A program made the position numbers and the translations under genes. Below the pieces are notes generated by a model that was not told where the DNA came from, did no database searches, and worked only from the letters and a program-made list of their open reading frames with translations. From Novosphingobium sp. ERN07 (GTDB lineage: Bacteria; Pseudomonadota; Alphaproteobacteria; Sphingomonadales; Sphingomonadaceae), in NCBI RefSeq assembly GCF_012641335.1, contig NZ_JABAID010000003.1, forward strand, positions 62,001 to 126,000: 64,000 nt of DNA, read 5' to 3'. This document shows, one piece after another, positions 52,307 to 62,521 of the stretch (position 1 is the stretch's first letter; every line of letters starts with the position of its first letter).

Positions 52307-53062
52307 ACAGCGCGGGGCATTCGACATTCGAAAGATGGGCGGTCGGAAGCGTTACTAGGCGGGCGTCGGCGGCCGCATCCACTAGGAACTGCGCATCGGC
52401 AACGGATGTCGCCGGATCGGCATTGCCCGCGATGACCAGTGTGGGCACGGTGTTCAGCGATGCCGTGCGACGCTGGTCCATGTCACGGATGGCGGCGCAG
52501 CAGGCGGCATAACCCTGTGGATCGTTGGCGAGCAGCATCTGCCTGATCCAATCGGCCCTGTCCGGTTCGGCGGCAAGGAACGCGGGCGTGAACCAGCGTT
52601 GCAGCGAAGCTTCCGCAAGGGGCCCCATGCCATCGGCAAGCACGCCTTCCAGCCGCGATTGCCAGGCCGAAGGCGGGGCCATCCAGGCCGAGGTATTGGC
52701 CAGCACCAGCCGCAACAGCCGTTCGGGCGCGCGCGCCGCCAGCCATTGGCCAATCATGCCGCCCATCGAAAGACCGCAGAAATGCGCACGCTCCACGCCC
52801 AGCGCGTCCAGCACGGCGAGCGCATCGCGCCCGAGCCTGTCCATCGAGGCCGCGCCTGCCGGGCAGGCCGACTGGCCCTGACCGCGTCCGTCATAGCGGA
52901 CAAGGCGATAACGCTGCGACAGCGCTTCGACCTGCGGGTCCCACATGGCCATCGTGGTGCCAAGCGAATTGGAAAGGAGCAGCACTGGCGCCCCTTCAGA
53001 CCCGCGGACTTCCACGGCAAGGCGAACGCGGTCATCCGTCGTCACGATCATGGCATCGGCCA

Positions 53063-53063
<1 letters not shown>
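52275..53063 (-). CDS. pcaD: 3-Oxoadipate enol-lactonase
   Basis: A 262-residue alpha/beta-hydrolase. Start ATG 53063 (MADAMIVTTDD) overlaps the pcaF stop. LLLSNSLGTTMAMWDPQ is diagnostic for PcaD; nucleophile elbow CGLSMGGMIGQWLA; acid in IAGNADPATS; His in LPTAHLSNVE. It hydrolyses 3-oxoadipate enol-lactone to 3-oxoadipate. Last gene of pcaIJFD; its 3' end overlaps catR by 32 bp. Confidence 0.95.
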
Positions 53064-54264
<1,201 letters not shown>

Positions 54265-54268
<4 letters not shown>

Positions 54269-54903
54269 GCCGCAACCTTCAGCGGCGCGCCGGTGCGGGC
54301 GACGATCTCGTCAGCGCTCACACCGGGGGCGCACTCCACCAGACGCAGGCCCTGTCCCTTGTCTACCGCGATCACGCCAAGATCGGTGACGATCAGGTCC
54401 ACCACGCCGCGCCCGGTGAGGGGCAGGGTGCAGCGTTCGAGGATCTTGGGGTTGCCATCCTTGGCGCAGTGGTCCATGACCACGACGATGCGCCTGACCC
54501 CTGCGACAAGGTCCATCGCGCCGCCCATGCCCTTCACCATCTTGCCGGGGATCGTCCAGTTGGCCAGATCGCCGTTGGCCGCAACTTCCATCGCACCCAG
54601 CACGGCCATGTCGATATGGCCGCCACGAATCATGGCAAAGCTGTCGGCGCTGGAGAAGAAGCTGCTGTCGGGCAGGGCGGTGACGGTCTGCTTGCCGGCG
54701 TTGATCAGGTCGGGGTCAGCCTCGCCTTCATAAGGGAAGGGGCCGATGCCCAGCATTCCGTTCTCCGATTGCAGCGTGACATTGATGCCGGCGGGCACGT
54801 GGTTGGCCACCAGCGTGGGAATGCCGATGCCAAGGTTCACGTAATAGCCATCGCGCAGTTCCTGCGCAGCGCGGGCGGCCATCTCGTCGCGGGACCAACT
54901 CAT
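54265..54903 (-). CDS. pcaJ: 3-Oxoadipate CoA-transferase subunit B
   Basis: A 212-residue class I CoA-transferase beta chain. [35 protein letters not shown] contains the catalytic Glu in SENG. It acts with PcaI to move CoA from succinyl-CoA to 3-oxoadipate. The start overlaps the pcaI stop (ATGA). Confidence 0.95.
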
Positions 54904-55616
54904 TGGACATTCTCCGAGCGCGGACGCGTGGTCAGCTTTTCGATGCGCTTTTCGTTGATGGTGGAAAGCACGATACGGTCGACATAGATTCCCGGGGTAT
55001 GGATGCAGTCGGGATCGAACGTGCCTGCGGGCACGATCTCTTCCACCTCGACCACAGTGACCTTGGCGGCCGTGGCCATGACCGGATTGAAGTTGCGCGC
55101 GGTGCGGCGGAACATGAGGTTGCCCGAAGGATCGGCGCGCCAGGCCTTGATGATGGCAAGATCAGCGCGCAGCCACGTTTCGCGCACGTATTCCTCGCCT
55201 TCGAACACCTCGGTCGGCTTGCCTTCGGCCACCACGGTGCCAACGCCAGTGCGGGTGTAGAACGCGGGAATGCCCGCGCCGCCTGCGCGGATACGCTCGG
55301 CCAGCGTGCCTTGCGGGTTCAGCTCAAGGTCCAGCTCGCCCGAAAGGTACTGTTCCTCGAACAGCTTGTTGTCACCCACATAGGATGCGATCATCCGGCG
55401 GATCTGGCGCGTTTTCAGCAGCATCCACAGGCCGAAGCCATCGGCGCCTGCGTTGTTCGAGATCACGGTCAGTCCGGTCACGCCGGAATCGCGGATTTCG
55501 GGGATCAGGCTTTCGGGATTGCCCGAAAGGCCGAAGCCTCCGGACATCACGGTCATCCCGTCAAACAGCAGGCCTTCGAGCGCTGCAGTGGGGCTGGAGT
55601 AGATCTTGGACGACAT
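54900..55616 (-). CDS. pcaI: 3-Oxoadipate CoA-transferase subunit A
   Basis: A 238-residue class I CoA-transferase alpha chain. [20 protein letters not shown] is the oxyanion-hole loop; [13 protein letters not shown] and [21 protein letters not shown] are typical. First gene of pcaIJFD. Its upstream region carries a CatR-type site pair at 55679-55718. Confidence 0.95.
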   Translation of the reverse strand: MSSKIYSSPTAALEGLLFDGMTVMSGGFGLSGNPESLIPEIRDSGVTGLTVISNNAGADGFGLWMLLKTRQIRRMIASYVGDNKLFEEQYLSGELDLELNPQGTLAERIRAGGAGIPAFYTRTGVGTVVAEGKPTEVFEGEEYVRETWLRADLAIIKAWRADPSGNLMFRRTARNFNPVMATAAKVTVVEVEEIVPAGTFDPDCIHTPGIYVDRIVLSTINEKRIEKLTTRPRSENVQ

Positions 55617-55678
55617 GGGCTCGGATCGATTCCTGTATGACGGATACTTTTACTGCCTAACCGGAATGATCGCCGCCA

Positions 55679-55718
55679 ATAACGAGTCATTATCGCAAGT
55701 CCGATACCTGTTGGGTAT
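55679..55718. promoter_or_regulatory. CatR-type control region upstream of pcaIJFD
   Basis: ATAC-N7-GTAT (55704-55718) sits in the perfect 7-bp dyad CGATACC-TGTTG-GGTATCG. Exactly 25 bp closer to pcaI is ATAA-N7-TTAT (55679-55693), with the same geometry. The pair copies the layout in front of catB (51354-51393), so the same LysR protein probably controls both. Confidence 0.75.
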
Positions 55719-55728
55719 CGAAGCAGGC

Positions 55729-56211
55729 TCAAGCCGGGCAGGCAGGCAGGGATGAACGCTTGCGCGGTTCGGTTGCTGCCGGGATCTGCTGCATCAGCGC
55801 ATCGCGAACCGGCCGCGCCTTGCGCAACCAGTTGCGGCGCAGGCCTTGCACTTCTTCGGTGGTGAAGGGCGCAGGGCGGCAGGTCTGTGGGGAGCCCATC
55901 TGCGCCACCAGCCAGTTCAGCAGGCGGGCCGTGCCTTCGTCGTCAAGGCGTGACGTGGCAACCCCCGGCACCTGCACCAGATAGGCGCGGCCCCCCGGCA
56001 CTTCGAGGAAACGCCCCAGCGATCCGCGCAAGTCCGGCACCTTGCCCGCCATGCCGCGCCCGTCGGGCAGGTGGCAGCCCTGGCAATGCAGCGCATAATC
56101 CACCTGAACCCGCGGCTTTGCGGCCATGTCCGCGGGCTGGATCGCCTGGCTCGCGCTTGCCGCGCCAGCCAGCAACAGCGCCGAAAGGGCAAGGCGGCGC
56201 ATCGGCAACAT
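55729..56211 (-). CDS. Periplasmic c-type cytochrome of the amine dehydrogenase operon
   Basis: A 160-residue monohaem cytochrome c. Start ATG 56211 (MLPMRRLALSALLLAGAASASQA, Sec signal) overlaps the stop of the light-chain gene. Haem site CQGCH in DYALHCQGCHLPDGRGMAGKVPDLRG; the axial Met may be M in WLVAQMGSP. It is the expected electron acceptor, or relay, for the quinoprotein amine dehydrogenase. The aromatic amine dehydrogenase cluster of Alcaligenes faecalis, as I recall it, also has a cytochrome gene downstream of the light chain. Confidence 0.85.
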   Translation of the reverse strand: MLPMRRLALSALLLAGAASASQAIQPADMAAKPRVQVDYALHCQGCHLPDGRGMAGKVPDLRGSLGRFLEVPGGRAYLVQVPGVATSRLDDEGTARLLNWLVAQMGSPQTCRPAPFTTEEVQGLRRNWLRKARPVRDALMQQIPAATEPRKRSSLPACPA

Positions 56212-56732
56212 CAGTCCGCCGGGCCGGTGACGACCGAAAGCGAACAGTGATAGGCCACGCCAACCTGCGTGCCGAGGCACCAGTCGAGGTCATTGGCGGT
56301 GGTCGGCTGATAGACCGGGGATGCGCCTTCATCGCGGCTGCAATTGCAGCGGCCGCAGGCGGCCTTGCCGCAGCAGTCGTTGTAGCTGATCACGTAGTTG
56401 CGGCCGTCTGCCGGATTGCGGCAGGTGCCAAGCCACGTGATCGGCGAAGGTTCTGTACCCGGCGGGCATGATGATGCCGATCCGCCGCAGCACGAGCAGA
56501 GGAACCCGTCGACTGCGCAATAGCGCCAGTAATCGCACGAATTGGGATCACCCTCTTCCTGCACCTGGATCGGCACGGCGGCCTTTTCAGCCCGCACGCG
56601 CGACACCGGGAGAAGCGTGGCCGCCCCCGTTGCCGTCACCAGCGCACCCAGCCTGCCGATGAAGCCCCGGCGCGAGGTGCTGCGCGCGGCAGAGCGGGCA
56701 AGATATTCGGCCGCACGGTCAAATCTGCGCAT
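56211..56732 (-). CDS. mauA: Amine dehydrogenase light chain (TTQ subunit)
   Basis: A 173-residue MauA/AauA-type chain. Tat signal STSRRGFIGRLGALVTATGAATLLP. The Cys-rich mature part (CDYWRYCAVDGFLCSCCGG, SYNDCCGKAACGRCNCS) fits the six-disulfide light chain. By alignment with methylamine dehydrogenase, the tryptophan tryptophylquinone would form from W100 (ITWLGTC) and W151 (LDWCLG); their spacing of 51 residues equals that of W57/W108 in the Paracoccus enzyme. It oxidises primary amines to aldehydes in the periplasm. Context favours aromatic amines. Confidence 0.92.
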   Translation of the reverse strand: MRRFDRAAEYLARSAARSTSRRGFIGRLGALVTATGAATLLPVSRVRAEKAAVPIQVQEEGDPNSCDYWRYCAVDGFLCSCCGGSASSCPPGTEPSPITWLGTCRNPADGRNYVISYNDCCGKAACGRCNCSRDEGASPVYQPTTANDLDWCLGTQVGVAYHCSLSVVTGPAD

Positions 56733-56768
56733 GTTCGATTTCCCTGTGAATGGTCTTCCTGATCGCGA

Positions 56769-57377
56769 TCATGCGGCCACTTCCTGAAGGCCGCGAGCCG
56801 CCAGTTCCTGCAAGGAGCCAACGCCCATGCGATGGGCTTCGAACAGGCTTTCAAGATGTTCGCGATTGTTGATCAGCCCCTTGGCGACGATCTTGCCTTC
56901 GGCATCGATCAGCACCGCGTGGGGCAGCTTGGAAACCTGATAGGCAAGGCCAAGCGGGGTGGACAGCACCAGCGGATAGGCTTCCAGCCTTTCGCGCTTC
57001 ACCATGGCCAGCTGGGCGGGCAGGTCCCCGTCGCTGGCAAGCACGACCTGCAGGGCTCCGCGCCGTTCCCGCTCGATCGACCGGATCAGCGGCAGCATCG
57101 ATTTGCAGACCGGGCAATTGGGTGAAAGGAAGAACAGCAGCGTCAGTGGATGCGGGCTCTGCCCACCAAGGCGCACGGCACGCCCGTCAACAGCGGTCAG
57201 ATCGAAATTCGGCGCGGCATCGCCCACCGATGGCCCACCGGGCATGACCAGCGCACCCACCGGCCCCAGGCGTTCGTGCAGCATCCCGACCTGGCGCAGC
57301 AGGGCAACGACGACGAGGCACAGGCCTATGACCAGCACCCACAGCGCGATCAGCGCGGCAATCACGGCGTTGCTCAT
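56769..57377 (-). CDS. mauD: MauD-type thiol:disulfide protein
   Basis: A 202-residue membrane-anchored thioredoxin-fold protein. One N-terminal membrane segment (VIAALIALWVLVIGLCLVVVALLRQVG), then LTLLFFLSPNCPVCKSMLPLI with the CxxC site. Start ATG 57377 overlaps the mauE stop (ATGA). MauD is needed for disulfide formation and stability of the Cys-rich light chain, which is coded 36 bp downstream. Confidence 0.9.
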   Translation of the reverse strand: MSNAVIAALIALWVLVIGLCLVVVALLRQVGMLHERLGPVGALVMPGGPSVGDAAPNFDLTAVDGRAVRLGGQSPHPLTLLFFLSPNCPVCKSMLPLIRSIERERRGALQVVLASDGDLPAQLAMVKRERLEAYPLVLSTPLGLAYQVSKLPHAVLIDAEGKIVAKGLINNREHLESLFEAHRMGVGSLQELAARGLQEVAA

Positions 57378-57916
57378 GCCGCAGACTCCTTGGTTGGAAG
57401 GTTCAAAGCAATTTCGCCCCCGGCATGGATCAGGGCCAGCACGGCAAGGCCGCCAACGAGGGTCAGCGCATCGAGCCAGACCAGCCCGCGCGATGCAGGC
57501 GGCGGCAGGGCGGGCATGGCAAGCGCTGCCAGCGCCACATTGCGCACGATCATCCCGCGCCGAAGCCCGGGTCCCCGCGCACCGAAGCCGAAGCAGCCGC
57601 AATCGATGGCGGTGTTTCCACGCGCGATGTTGATGGCGATGGCCCCGGCATAAAGCAGGAGGATCGCGGCACAGGCGATCATGCCTGTGCGCCCCGGCGA
57701 TTGCGCCAGTAGCGTGATCAGGGCACAAAGCCCCGCGCCCAGTTCGGCAAAGGCGATGACAGGTGCCAGCGCCGGGGTCATCCCGCGCGGGACAAGGTCA
57801 TACCCTGCGATGGACCCGGCAAAGTGCCGCAGATCGCGCAGCTTGTGCACCGCAGAGGCGACGAAAAGTGCGCCAAGGCCGATCGCGCCCAGCCAGAGGA
57901 TCACCGGATCGTTCAC
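57374..57916 (-). CDS. mauE: MauE/DoxX-like membrane protein
   Basis: A 180-residue integral membrane protein with four or five hydrophobic segments. HKLRDLRHFAGSIAGYDLVPRGMTPALAPVIAFAELGAG is the MauE pattern, and CGCFGF after the third segment provides a Cys pair. It works with MauD in maturation of the light chain. The start overlaps the mauB stop. Confidence 0.9.
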   Translation of the reverse strand: MNDPVILWLGAIGLGALFVASAVHKLRDLRHFAGSIAGYDLVPRGMTPALAPVIAFAELGAGLCALITLLAQSPGRTGMIACAAILLLYAGAIAINIARGNTAIDCGCFGFGARGPGLRRGMIVRNVALAALAMPALPPPASRGLVWLDALTLVGGLAVLALIHAGGEIALNLPTKESAA

Positions 57917-59136
57917 TTGGCAGGTCCTGCGGCAGGGACCACCGGCGGGGCCTGCAGCACGGAAATGTCATTGCCCAGCCCTTCGATCTTGCGCAGGACC
58001 GAAGCATCGGCAGGCTTGCGCACCACGACCGTGCCCGAACCGAACAGCGCGGTGTAAAGCAGCGGGTCTGCGTCCTTGCTGATCTCGATCGCGGTGGATG
58101 GTGTTTCGATGGGCAGGCGCGCCACGCGCTGCTTGCTGGCCACGCTGAACACCCAGATTTCGGTGCCGGGATGCTTGTGCGTGCCGGGGCCGCCTTGGTG
58201 CATCAGCACATAGAGCAGGCCGCTGGGCGCGTGGAAGGTGTAGGGCTGAAGGCCGCCGGGGCGCCACGCATCCTCGCCAGGGCCGGTCAGCTTCCAGCGC
58301 GCGCCCGGCGTCGGTGTGCCGCTGGCATTGTCCACTTCGGCCACCGCCCCGGCGAAAGTGATGAACAGCCAGCGCGAGGCTGAAATGCGCACCGGCTTGT
58401 CGCTTGCCGGGTCCTCGCGTTCGAACAGGGGCTGAGTGGTTGCGCCCAGCGTGATCTTGCCGCTTTCGTCCAGCGCCCCCGATTGCAGGCTGCCATCGGC
58501 ACATTGCATCATGAAGCTGCGTGGCCCGGTCATGTGGGCAAGCGCACATCCGGGCGTTTCGAATTCACCGACGACCGACTTTGCCTCCGCATCGACCACG
58601 GTCATGCTCTGCTCGGGCGTGAAGTTGTAGATCAGCACGAAGCGCCCATCGTCGGTCAGGGGAATCGACGACAGCAGCGGCAGTGACTGGATGCGCTTGG
58701 GCGGGATCACCACCTCTTCGCCGGGCATCAGGTCCTTGAGCGCGAACCAGGTAATTACGTCGGTCCGTTCACCCCGGCTGCCCCGCGCGAAGAACGTTCC
58801 GGGCATCAGCAGGTGCGAACCATCGGGCGTGAATTGCACGCCCACATGCGAATGCCCGCCGGGCACCATGCCGAGGTATTCACCCTTGTCCCCATCGACG
58901 ATGTAGGCGCGGCCATCCAGCAGGTGAGTGAAGACCACGTCGTTCACCACCAGCCAGTGCGGGGGAATGCGGTCCTTCAGCTCAACCGTGGTCACGTCTT
59001 CCACAGCGAGCACGGGGACCTTTGGCGCGGGAGGAGCCTTCCTGGGGGCAGCGCAGGCCGTGGTCGTGGCGAGTGCCATGACCCCGAAACCGCCAGCCAG
59101 CATCTTGGCCAGCATTTTGAATCGCCGTGAACGCAT
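57913..59136 (-). CDS. mauB: Amine dehydrogenase heavy chain
   Basis: A 407-residue seven-bladed beta-propeller of the MauB/AauB family. Start ATG 59136 (MRSRRFKMLAKMLAGGFGVMALATTTACA, signal sequence, possibly lipoprotein-like ending TTACA). The long open frame upstream (to 59742) is not family-like. Typical segments: HWLVVNDVVFTHLLDGRAYIVDGDKG, HVGVQFTPDGSHLLMPGTFF and GTEIWVFSVASKQRVARLPI. First gene of mauB-E-D-A-cytochrome. No mauF or mauG homologue is in the window; the aromatic amine dehydrogenase cluster also lacks them as I recall. Confidence 0.9.
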   Translation of the reverse strand: MRSRRFKMLAKMLAGGFGVMALATTTACAAPRKAPPAPKVPVLAVEDVTTVELKDRIPPHWLVVNDVVFTHLLDGRAYIVDGDKGEYLGMVPGGHSHVGVQFTPDGSHLLMPGTFFARGSRGERTDVITWFALKDLMPGEEVVIPPKRIQSLPLLSSIPLTDDGRFVLIYNFTPEQSMTVVDAEAKSVVGEFETPGCALAHMTGPRSFMMQCADGSLQSGALDESGKITLGATTQPLFEREDPASDKPVRISASRWLFITFAGAVAEVDNASGTPTPGARWKLTGPGEDAWRPGGLQPYTFHAPSGLLYVLMHQGGPGTHKHPGTEIWVFSVASKQRVARLPIETPSTAIEISKDADPLLYTALFGSGTVVVRKPADASVLRKIEGLGNDISVLQAPPVVPAAGPAK

Positions 59137-59252
59137 TGTCGGTCTTGCTCCCCTGCGACCCGTGCATCGTCGGCACAGTCGCGCAATCGTCTGGCGCAGG
59201 CAATGCCCGCGCCGTGGTATTTGCTTCACCATCGAATTTGAAGGAATCGTCG

Positions 59253-59272
59253 GCCAATTCAATCCAATTGGC
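59253..59272. promoter_or_regulatory. Dyad in the mauB/amidase divergent gap
   Basis: GCCAATT-CAATCC-AATTGGC is a perfect 7-bp inverted repeat 117 bp upstream of mauB. It is AT-rich relative to the gap (59137-59505) and a plausible operator for the amine dehydrogenase promoter. Confidence 0.4.
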
Positions 59273-59419
59273 TTGCCGAAACCGGATATCGATTGCGTGG
59301 CGGAACTAGCGCAAAATGCGATTGCCGGATTTCTGCCGATTCCCGCAGCTTGCCCTTTGGTACACGCTGATCCGGCCTGGCGGCGAAGTCGCGATTCCGG
59401 CGTGAAATGTACACCGCCT

Positions 59420-59434
59420 TGCGCGTTACGGATA
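59420..59434 (+). promoter_or_regulatory. XylS/BenR-like box upstream of the amidase operon
   Basis: TGCG-CGTTAC-GGATA fits the XylS/BenR half-site TGCA-N6-GGNTA except for one base. The surrounding CCTTGCGC..TACGGATAGCGG recurs at 63670-63690 before the aldehyde dehydrogenase. A weaker TGCG-N6-GGATT is at 59317-59331. It is the likely target of the AraC-type protein coded at 62522-63589. Confidence 0.65.
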
Positions 59435-59505
59435 GCGGCAAAGCTTGCGATGCTGTCCCACAAGGGCAGGACTTGCCTCACACGCCGGGAACAGCGGACA
59501 CCACC

Positions 59506-60690
59506 ATGAATCAGCAGCCCCACAAGCAACATGACCGCTTTGGCGCGTTGAGCGAGGCGTGCGACCTTGGCGATGGTCCTTCCCGCGTCGTCGTGAAAGA
59601 TTGCATCGATGTTGCAGGCATGCAGACGGTGCAGGGCAGTGCCGTGCTGCGCGATGCTGCACCCGCCCCGCGCAACGCTGCAACGGTGGCAGGTATATTG
59701 AGCGATCCGCGCTGGCGCATCATCGGCAAGGCGCGGATGCATGAATTCGCGTTCGGAGTCACCGGCATCAATCCGGCCTGCGGCACCCCGGTCAATCCCG
59801 GCTGGCCAACCCGCATTCCCGGCGGATCATCGAGCGGCAGTGCCGTGGCCGTTGCGGGAGGGCTGGCAGACGTTGCCATAGGCACAGACACCGGGGGATC
59901 GGTGCGGATGCCTGCTGCGTGTTGCGGCGTGATCGGGTTCAAGCCCACTTACGGGCTGGTGGACCGGACGGGGGCATCGCCCGCGGTATCCTCGCTTGAT
60001 TGCATCGGCGTGTTCGCACGCGATGTGGCGATGGTCGAGGCGATGATGCAGGCGATTGCGCCGGGCTTCGTGCCGCAGGCCGAGCCTTCGATCCAGCTGG
60101 GCATCTTGCAGGTTCAGGCTGAAGAGGCCGTGGCGGCGCCGGTACGCAAAGCGCTCGATACGCTTGGCGGCGGGGTGCAGATCACGCTGCCGTCGCTGCA
60201 GGACGCCTTCGTTGCCGGCATGACGATCATCGGCCGCGAGAGCTGGAATGCCCTGAAGGCTCATGTCGATCACCCCGCTATGGGCGAGGATGTTCGGCTG
60301 CGGGTACGCGCCGGCGGTGCGGTGACCGACGCGCAGCTTGCCGAGGCGGAGGCCGTGCGGCTGCGCTTCGCCGCCGAGGTCGATGCGGCACTGGATCGGT
60401 GCGATGTGCTGGCGCTGCCGACCTTGCCGGTCGTGCCGCCGCTGCTGGCCGATGCGGGTGACGCCCCGGCGCTGGTGCCGCTGACCCGGCTGGTCCGTCC
60501 CTTTAACCTTTCCGGCCATCCGGCGATCAGCCTGCCCTTGCGCGCAGGCCACGGGTTGCCGGTTTCGCTCCAGCTTGTCGGGCGGCGCGGGGAAGACGCA
60601 CAGCTCTGCGCCGCAGCGCGCAACGTGGTTCAACGCCTTGAGGCTGCGGGACTGTTCGCAGTGGCCTCCGGGCTCGATCGGGAGAATTGA
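59506..60690 (+). CDS. Amidase-signature family amidase
   Basis: A 394-residue amidase. Start ATG 59506 (MNQQPHKQHDRF). Catalytic Lys in SRVVVKDCIDVAGM; cis-Ser and nucleophile Ser in IPGGSSSGSAVAVAGGLADVAIGTDTGGSVRMPAACCGVIGFKPTYG, the signature's Ser-cisSer-Lys triad. It hydrolyses an amide to a carboxylate and ammonia or amine in the cytoplasm. It is 1 bp upstream of the Rieske alpha gene, so the two are one operon. GatA is excluded by the context and short length. Confidence 0.9.
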   Translation: MNQQPHKQHDRFGALSEACDLGDGPSRVVVKDCIDVAGMQTVQGSAVLRDAAPAPRNAATVAGILSDPRWRIIGKARMHEFAFGVTGINPACGTPVNPGWPTRIPGGSSSGSAVAVAGGLADVAIGTDTGGSVRMPAACCGVIGFKPTYGLVDRTGASPAVSSLDCIGVFARDVAMVEAMMQAIAPGFVPQAEPSIQLGILQVQAEEAVAAPVRKALDTLGGGVQITLPSLQDAFVAGMTIIGRESWNALKAHVDHPAMGEDVRLRVRAGGAVTDAQLAEAEAVRLRFAAEVDAALDRCDVLALPTLPVVPPLLADAGDAPALVPLTRLVRPFNLSGHPAISLPLRAGHGLPVSLQLVGRRGEDAQLCAAARNVVQRLEAAGLFAVASGLDREN

Positions 60691-60691
60691 G

Positions 60692-61972
60692 ATGCACAGC
60701 GAGGATGCCGTAGCAGAGCGGCCCTGGGGCGCGCTGTTCGAGGGTGATCGTGCCGATGGCGCGATCTATCGTGACCCCGCCCTGTTCGATGCGGAAATGG
60801 ACCGCATCTTCAAGCAGACCTGGGTCTGGGTAGCGCACGAAAGCGAACTGCCCGGCCCGAACACGTTCAAGACCGGCAATGTCGGCACCAGCCCGGTCCT
60901 GATCACGCGCGACAAGAAGGGCGAGGTCCACGTCCTGCTGAACCGCTGCCGCCACCGCGCGGCCAGCGTGTGCGAGAAGAAGAAGGGCAAGCAGTCCGTA
61001 TTCGTCTGCCCCTATCACGGCTGGTCCTATGATCCCGATGGTTCGCTGCGCAAGGTGCCCCACCGCTGGGGCTATGACGAGAACTTCGATCCGGCCGACT
61101 ATCCACTGTTCTCGCTGCGGGTGGAACAGTACGCGGGCATGATCTTTGCCACGTTCAATGCCGATGCCCCGCCACTGGAAGAGCATCTGGGGGCGGCACG
61201 CAAGTGGATGGACCTGTTCATGAAACAGGGCGGCGGGTTCGGCGTGAAGGTGCTCGGCCAGCACAGTTTCCGCTTTCCCGGCAACTGGAAGATCCAGCTA
61301 GAAAACACCACCGACGCCTATCACTTCCCCATCGTTCACAAGACCTTCCTCGATAGTCTGGACGAGGAAACCGAGAACGTTTTCGACGTTCTGGGGCAGG
61401 GTGGCTGGGTCGAGGATCTTGGCAATGGCCATTCGGTGATGGTGATGATCCCGTCGCTGATCGATCTCGAAGCCGATCTCGAAGCGCCGATCCCCGATCG
61501 CTTTGCCGATCTGGCGGCAGAACTTGCCGCCGAAGGTCATGATGACATGACCGTGCGTCGCCTCGTCCGTGCCGTGGGCGGGACAGGGTTCAACCTGAAC
61601 CTGTTCCCCAATGTCGCCTGTTCGATGGCGTTCTTCCGCGTGCTGCGCCCCATCGACGTGGAAACGACCGAGATCACGCACGTTGCCATCGGCATGAGCG
61701 GCGGTGAAAACGTCGGCCCTGCCAACCGCGCCCGTATCCGCCTGCACGAACACTTCCAGGGCCCGATGGGCTTCGGCACGCCCGACGATGCCGAAGGGTG
61801 GGAGCGCGTCCAGCGCGGCGTCCGCGCGGGCGAGGGGATGCCGATCCTCGTCAACCGGGGCGTGCCCGCGCCCGAAGGAACCGCTGAGCCTGGCCACGAT
61901 GCCGGCGATGTCAGCAGCGAGGTCGGCATGCGCGCGGCCTATCGCATGTGGAAGAGGATGATGGAGGAATGA
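60692..61972 (+). CDS. Ring-hydroxylating dioxygenase alpha subunit (BenA/AntA-like)
   Basis: A 426-residue Rieske oxygenase large subunit. Start ATG 60692 with GGGAGAATTGAG upstream. Rieske cluster C86-R-H88 and C106-P-Y-H109 (NRCRHRAASVC, VFVCPYHGWSYDPDG); mononuclear iron motif ENTTDAYHFPIVHKTFLDSL with two His. The paired small subunit and short length place it among benzoate/anthranilate-type dioxygenases. No reductase (benC/antC) or diol dehydrogenase (benD) is in the window. Anthranilate-type chemistry would give catechol without benD. Confidence 0.9.
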   Translation: MHSEDAVAERPWGALFEGDRADGAIYRDPALFDAEMDRIFKQTWVWVAHESELPGPNTFKTGNVGTSPVLITRDKKGEVHVLLNRCRHRAASVCEKKKGKQSVFVCPYHGWSYDPDGSLRKVPHRWGYDENFDPADYPLFSLRVEQYAGMIFATFNADAPPLEEHLGAARKWMDLFMKQGGGFGVKVLGQHSFRFPGNWKIQLENTTDAYHFPIVHKTFLDSLDEETENVFDVLGQGGWVEDLGNGHSVMVMIPSLIDLEADLEAPIPDRFADLAAELAAEGHDDMTVRRLVRAVGGTGFNLNLFPNVACSMAFFRVLRPIDVETTEITHVAIGMSGGENVGPANRARIRLHEHFQGPMGFGTPDDAEGWERVQRGVRAGEGMPILVNRGVPAPEGTAEPGHDAGDVSSEVGMRAAYRMWKRMMEE

Positions 61973-62466
61973 GCGCTGTGACTCTTGAACGCCCCGCCGT
62001 GACGCTCGCCGATCTCACCGCCTTCGTCTGGGCCGAGGCCGACCTGCTCGATCGCCTTGCCTACAAGGACTGGCTGAAGCTGTGGTCCGCCGACGGGCTT
62101 TACATCGTGCCCGTGGAACGCGGCGTGACCGACCATGCCAACGCGGTCAACGTTCTGTATGACGATGCGGAAATGCGCGAAATGCGCGTCAAGCGCCTGC
62201 TCAGCGGGTTCTCGATGAGCAGCGCCCCGCCCGCGCGCACGGTGCGCACGGTATCGCGCTTTGTCGAAACAGCGCGGAGCGAGACCAGCGTCGATCTGCG
62301 CGCGGCGCAGGTGATCGTCGAATACAAGTACGAGCGCCATCGCGTGCTTGCCGCCGATGTCGATTATCGCATCGCGATTTCCGCCGATGGCCTGAAGCTC
62401 GCCCGCAAGGTCGTCACGCTAATCAACTGTGACGATCCGCTGCACGGCATCGGCTACCTGCTGTAA
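61969..62466 (+). CDS. Ring-hydroxylating dioxygenase beta subunit
   Basis: A 165-residue NTF2-fold small subunit. Start ATG 61969 overlaps the alpha stop (ATGA). VWAEADLLDRLAYKDWLKLWSADGLYIVPVERG and DVDYRIAISADGLKLARKVVTLINCDDPLHGIGYLL are typical of BenB/AntB. It forms alpha3beta3 with the Rieske subunit. It ends before a bidirectional terminator. Confidence 0.92.
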   Translation: MSAVTLERPAVTLADLTAFVWAEADLLDRLAYKDWLKLWSADGLYIVPVERGVTDHANAVNVLYDDAEMREMRVKRLLSGFSMSSAPPARTVRTVSRFVETARSETSVDLRAAQVIVEYKYERHRVLAADVDYRIAISADGLKLARKVVTLINCDDPLHGIGYLL

Positions 62467-62473
62467 CAGCAAA

Positions 62474-62496
62474 GGGCCGGGCTTACCGCCCGGCCC
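62474..62496. terminator. Bidirectional terminator (dioxygenase / AraC regulator)
   Basis: GGGCCGGGC-TTACC-GCCCGGCCC, a perfect 9-bp stem preceded by AAA, between convergent stops at 62466 and 62522. Confidence 0.8.
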
Positions 62497-62521
62497 ACTC
62501 GCCCAATCCCGAGAAGCGCGC

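Noticed and set aside
57913..59742. N-terminal extension of the amine dehydrogenase heavy chain to 59742
   Set aside because: The extra 200 residues are Arg/His-rich, run antisense through the amidase gene, and would bury the signal peptide; ATG 59136 gives the family length.
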